NCBI GenBank assembly: GCA_002409965.1
Contig: DHON01000004.1
Span: 1 to 5,971 of the forward strand
Source: Firmicutes bacterium UBA5389
GTDB taxonomy: Bacteria > Bacillota > DTU025
DNA: 5,971 bases
Reading direction: 5' to 3'
In this document: one piece after another, positions 5,473-5,971 of the stretch
Numbering within the stretch: position 1 is the stretch's first letter
Layout of the letters: every line of letters begins with the position of its first letter
Made by a program: the position numbers and the translations under genes
The notes under the pieces: generated by a model
The model's database searches: none
Told to the model about the DNA's origin: nothing
The model's input: the letters and a program-made list of their open reading frames with translations, nothing else

Positions 5473-5971
5473 CTATTGAGATGACGGCGAATACTCACCT
5501 GTAGTCATGGACTTCCTGAGTCTGTGGTTTATCTGTTCCGGGCTGTGATCTCTTTCAGATTGCCTTTCTGCCCACACTTTCATGCTCTCATGCTCAGGAT
5601 CTCTCCTGTCTGCCATGATTCGCACGAACTCCATATACCCCCACGGCCCGCCTACATCCTCCGGGGGTCTCTTGCCTCTTCCGTCCAGGTAGGTCGCCTT
5701 GAGTGCGTTGGAGCGTGCTATCTTCTCAAGCGTTATCGAATGATTCCATGAATCGCCAAAGTCGTATTCGTAGACGACATCGTCATGGTCCGGGAGAATA
5801 TCCTTGAGCGCGGTGAACCGTTCCTGCAGAATGTCGCAAGACTCAGGGTCCAGGTATTCCAGCGTTTCAGGATCATCGTCCATCACGATCCGTTTTGGCT
5901 TCGAATCCGCCCTTTGGGCTTCAAACATATGCAGGTGATAGTTCTGCCATTGAACCTCCCACGACTTAAGT
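5473..5971 (-). CDS. Plasmid pRiA4b ORF-3-like family protein, C-terminal part (5' end outside window)
   Basis: The minus-strand frame is open from the right edge (codon at 5970) to TAG at 5473, giving at least 165 residues. Family PF07929-type hallmarks are clear. QNYHLHMFEA lies next to the edge and matches the SHLHEF strand that follows the first helix. Further in come DVVYEYDFGDSWNHSITLEK, YLDGRGKRPPEDVGGPWGY and the -EFVRIMADRRDPEHE- helix, ending with a polar tail. ATG 5928 could be mistaken for the start, but the QNYHLH strand of the domain extends upstream of it, so the true start is beyond 5971. Only the first roughly 30-50 residues of the domain are missing. The family is widespread on plasmids, in genomes and near mobile elements, and has no firmly established biochemical role. 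It faces the same way as the binding-protein gene but is 249 bases away and probably separate. Confidence 0.88.
   Translation of the reverse strand, partial: LKSWEVQWQNYHLHMFEAQRADSKPKRIVMDDDPETLEYLDPESCDILQERFTALKDILPDHDDVVYEYDFGDSWNHSITLEKIARSNALKATYLDGRGKRPPEDVGGPWGYMEFVRIMADRRDPEHESMKVWAERQSERDHSPEQINHRLRKSMTTGEYSPSSQ

Noticed and set aside
1..5971. A novel defence, CRISPR or other undescribed system
   Set aside because: There are no spaced direct repeats, nuclease/helicase/toxin genes or other unexplained conserved gene cluster. The content is explained by IS remnants, one ABC importer and a pRiA4b ORF-3-like gene.

Overview
The window is a small metabolic locus: an ABC importer for a small solute, flanked on the left by a graveyard of broken insertion sequences and on the right by the edge of a pRiA4b ORF-3-like gene. 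Base composition is moderately GC-rich. Shine-Dalgarno sequences are strong and AGGAGG-like, and GTG is used as a start. The IS remnants (IS66, a DUF4277/IS1634-like transposase, and IS200/IS605 TnpA) resemble those common in thermophilic or environmental Firmicutes/Clostridia-type bacteria. The solute-binding protein has an ordinary Sec signal peptide with no lipobox. This hints at an organism with a periplasm, such as a diderm Firmicute or similar lineage, but that is inference and no taxon can be fixed from this window.

Positions 1-938 hold three unrelated transposase fragments and no intact gene. They are the C-terminal half of an IS200/IS605 TnpA (minus strand, running off the left edge), the middle of an IS66 TnpC (minus), and the N-terminal DUF4277 domain of an IS1634-like transposase (plus). 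The long plus-strand reading frame 252-938 is a chimaera: its first part is the antisense of the IS66 fragment and its last part is the genuine DUF4277 coding sequence. Positions 939-1322 contain no recognisable gene. They do hold several good Shine-Dalgarno sites, one before a start-stop ATG-TGA and one before a 10-codon frame, leading up to the transporter.

Positions 1323-4126 are a two-gene operon: an ATPase with a TOBE domain, then a fused two-domain permease, of the FbpC/FbpB (iron/spermidine/putrescine/2-aminoethylphosphonate-like) type. A strong hairpin at 4139-4176 lies between this operon and the convergent gene for an FbpA-like solute-binding protein (4201-5223, minus). The three proteins most likely form one importer: the binding protein captures the substrate outside the membrane, the fused permease forms the channel, and the ATPase dimer powers it. 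The binding protein is unusual in being convergent to, rather than leading, the operon. It also lacks the adjacent-tyrosine iron site of classical FbpA, so the substrate is unknown.

Positions 5224-5472 are non-coding leader sequence for the binding-protein gene. Positions 5473-5971 hold the C-terminal part of a pRiA4b ORF-3-like protein (minus) whose start lies outside the window. I see no CRISPR array, tRNA, rRNA, phage module, defence system or clearly novel system here.
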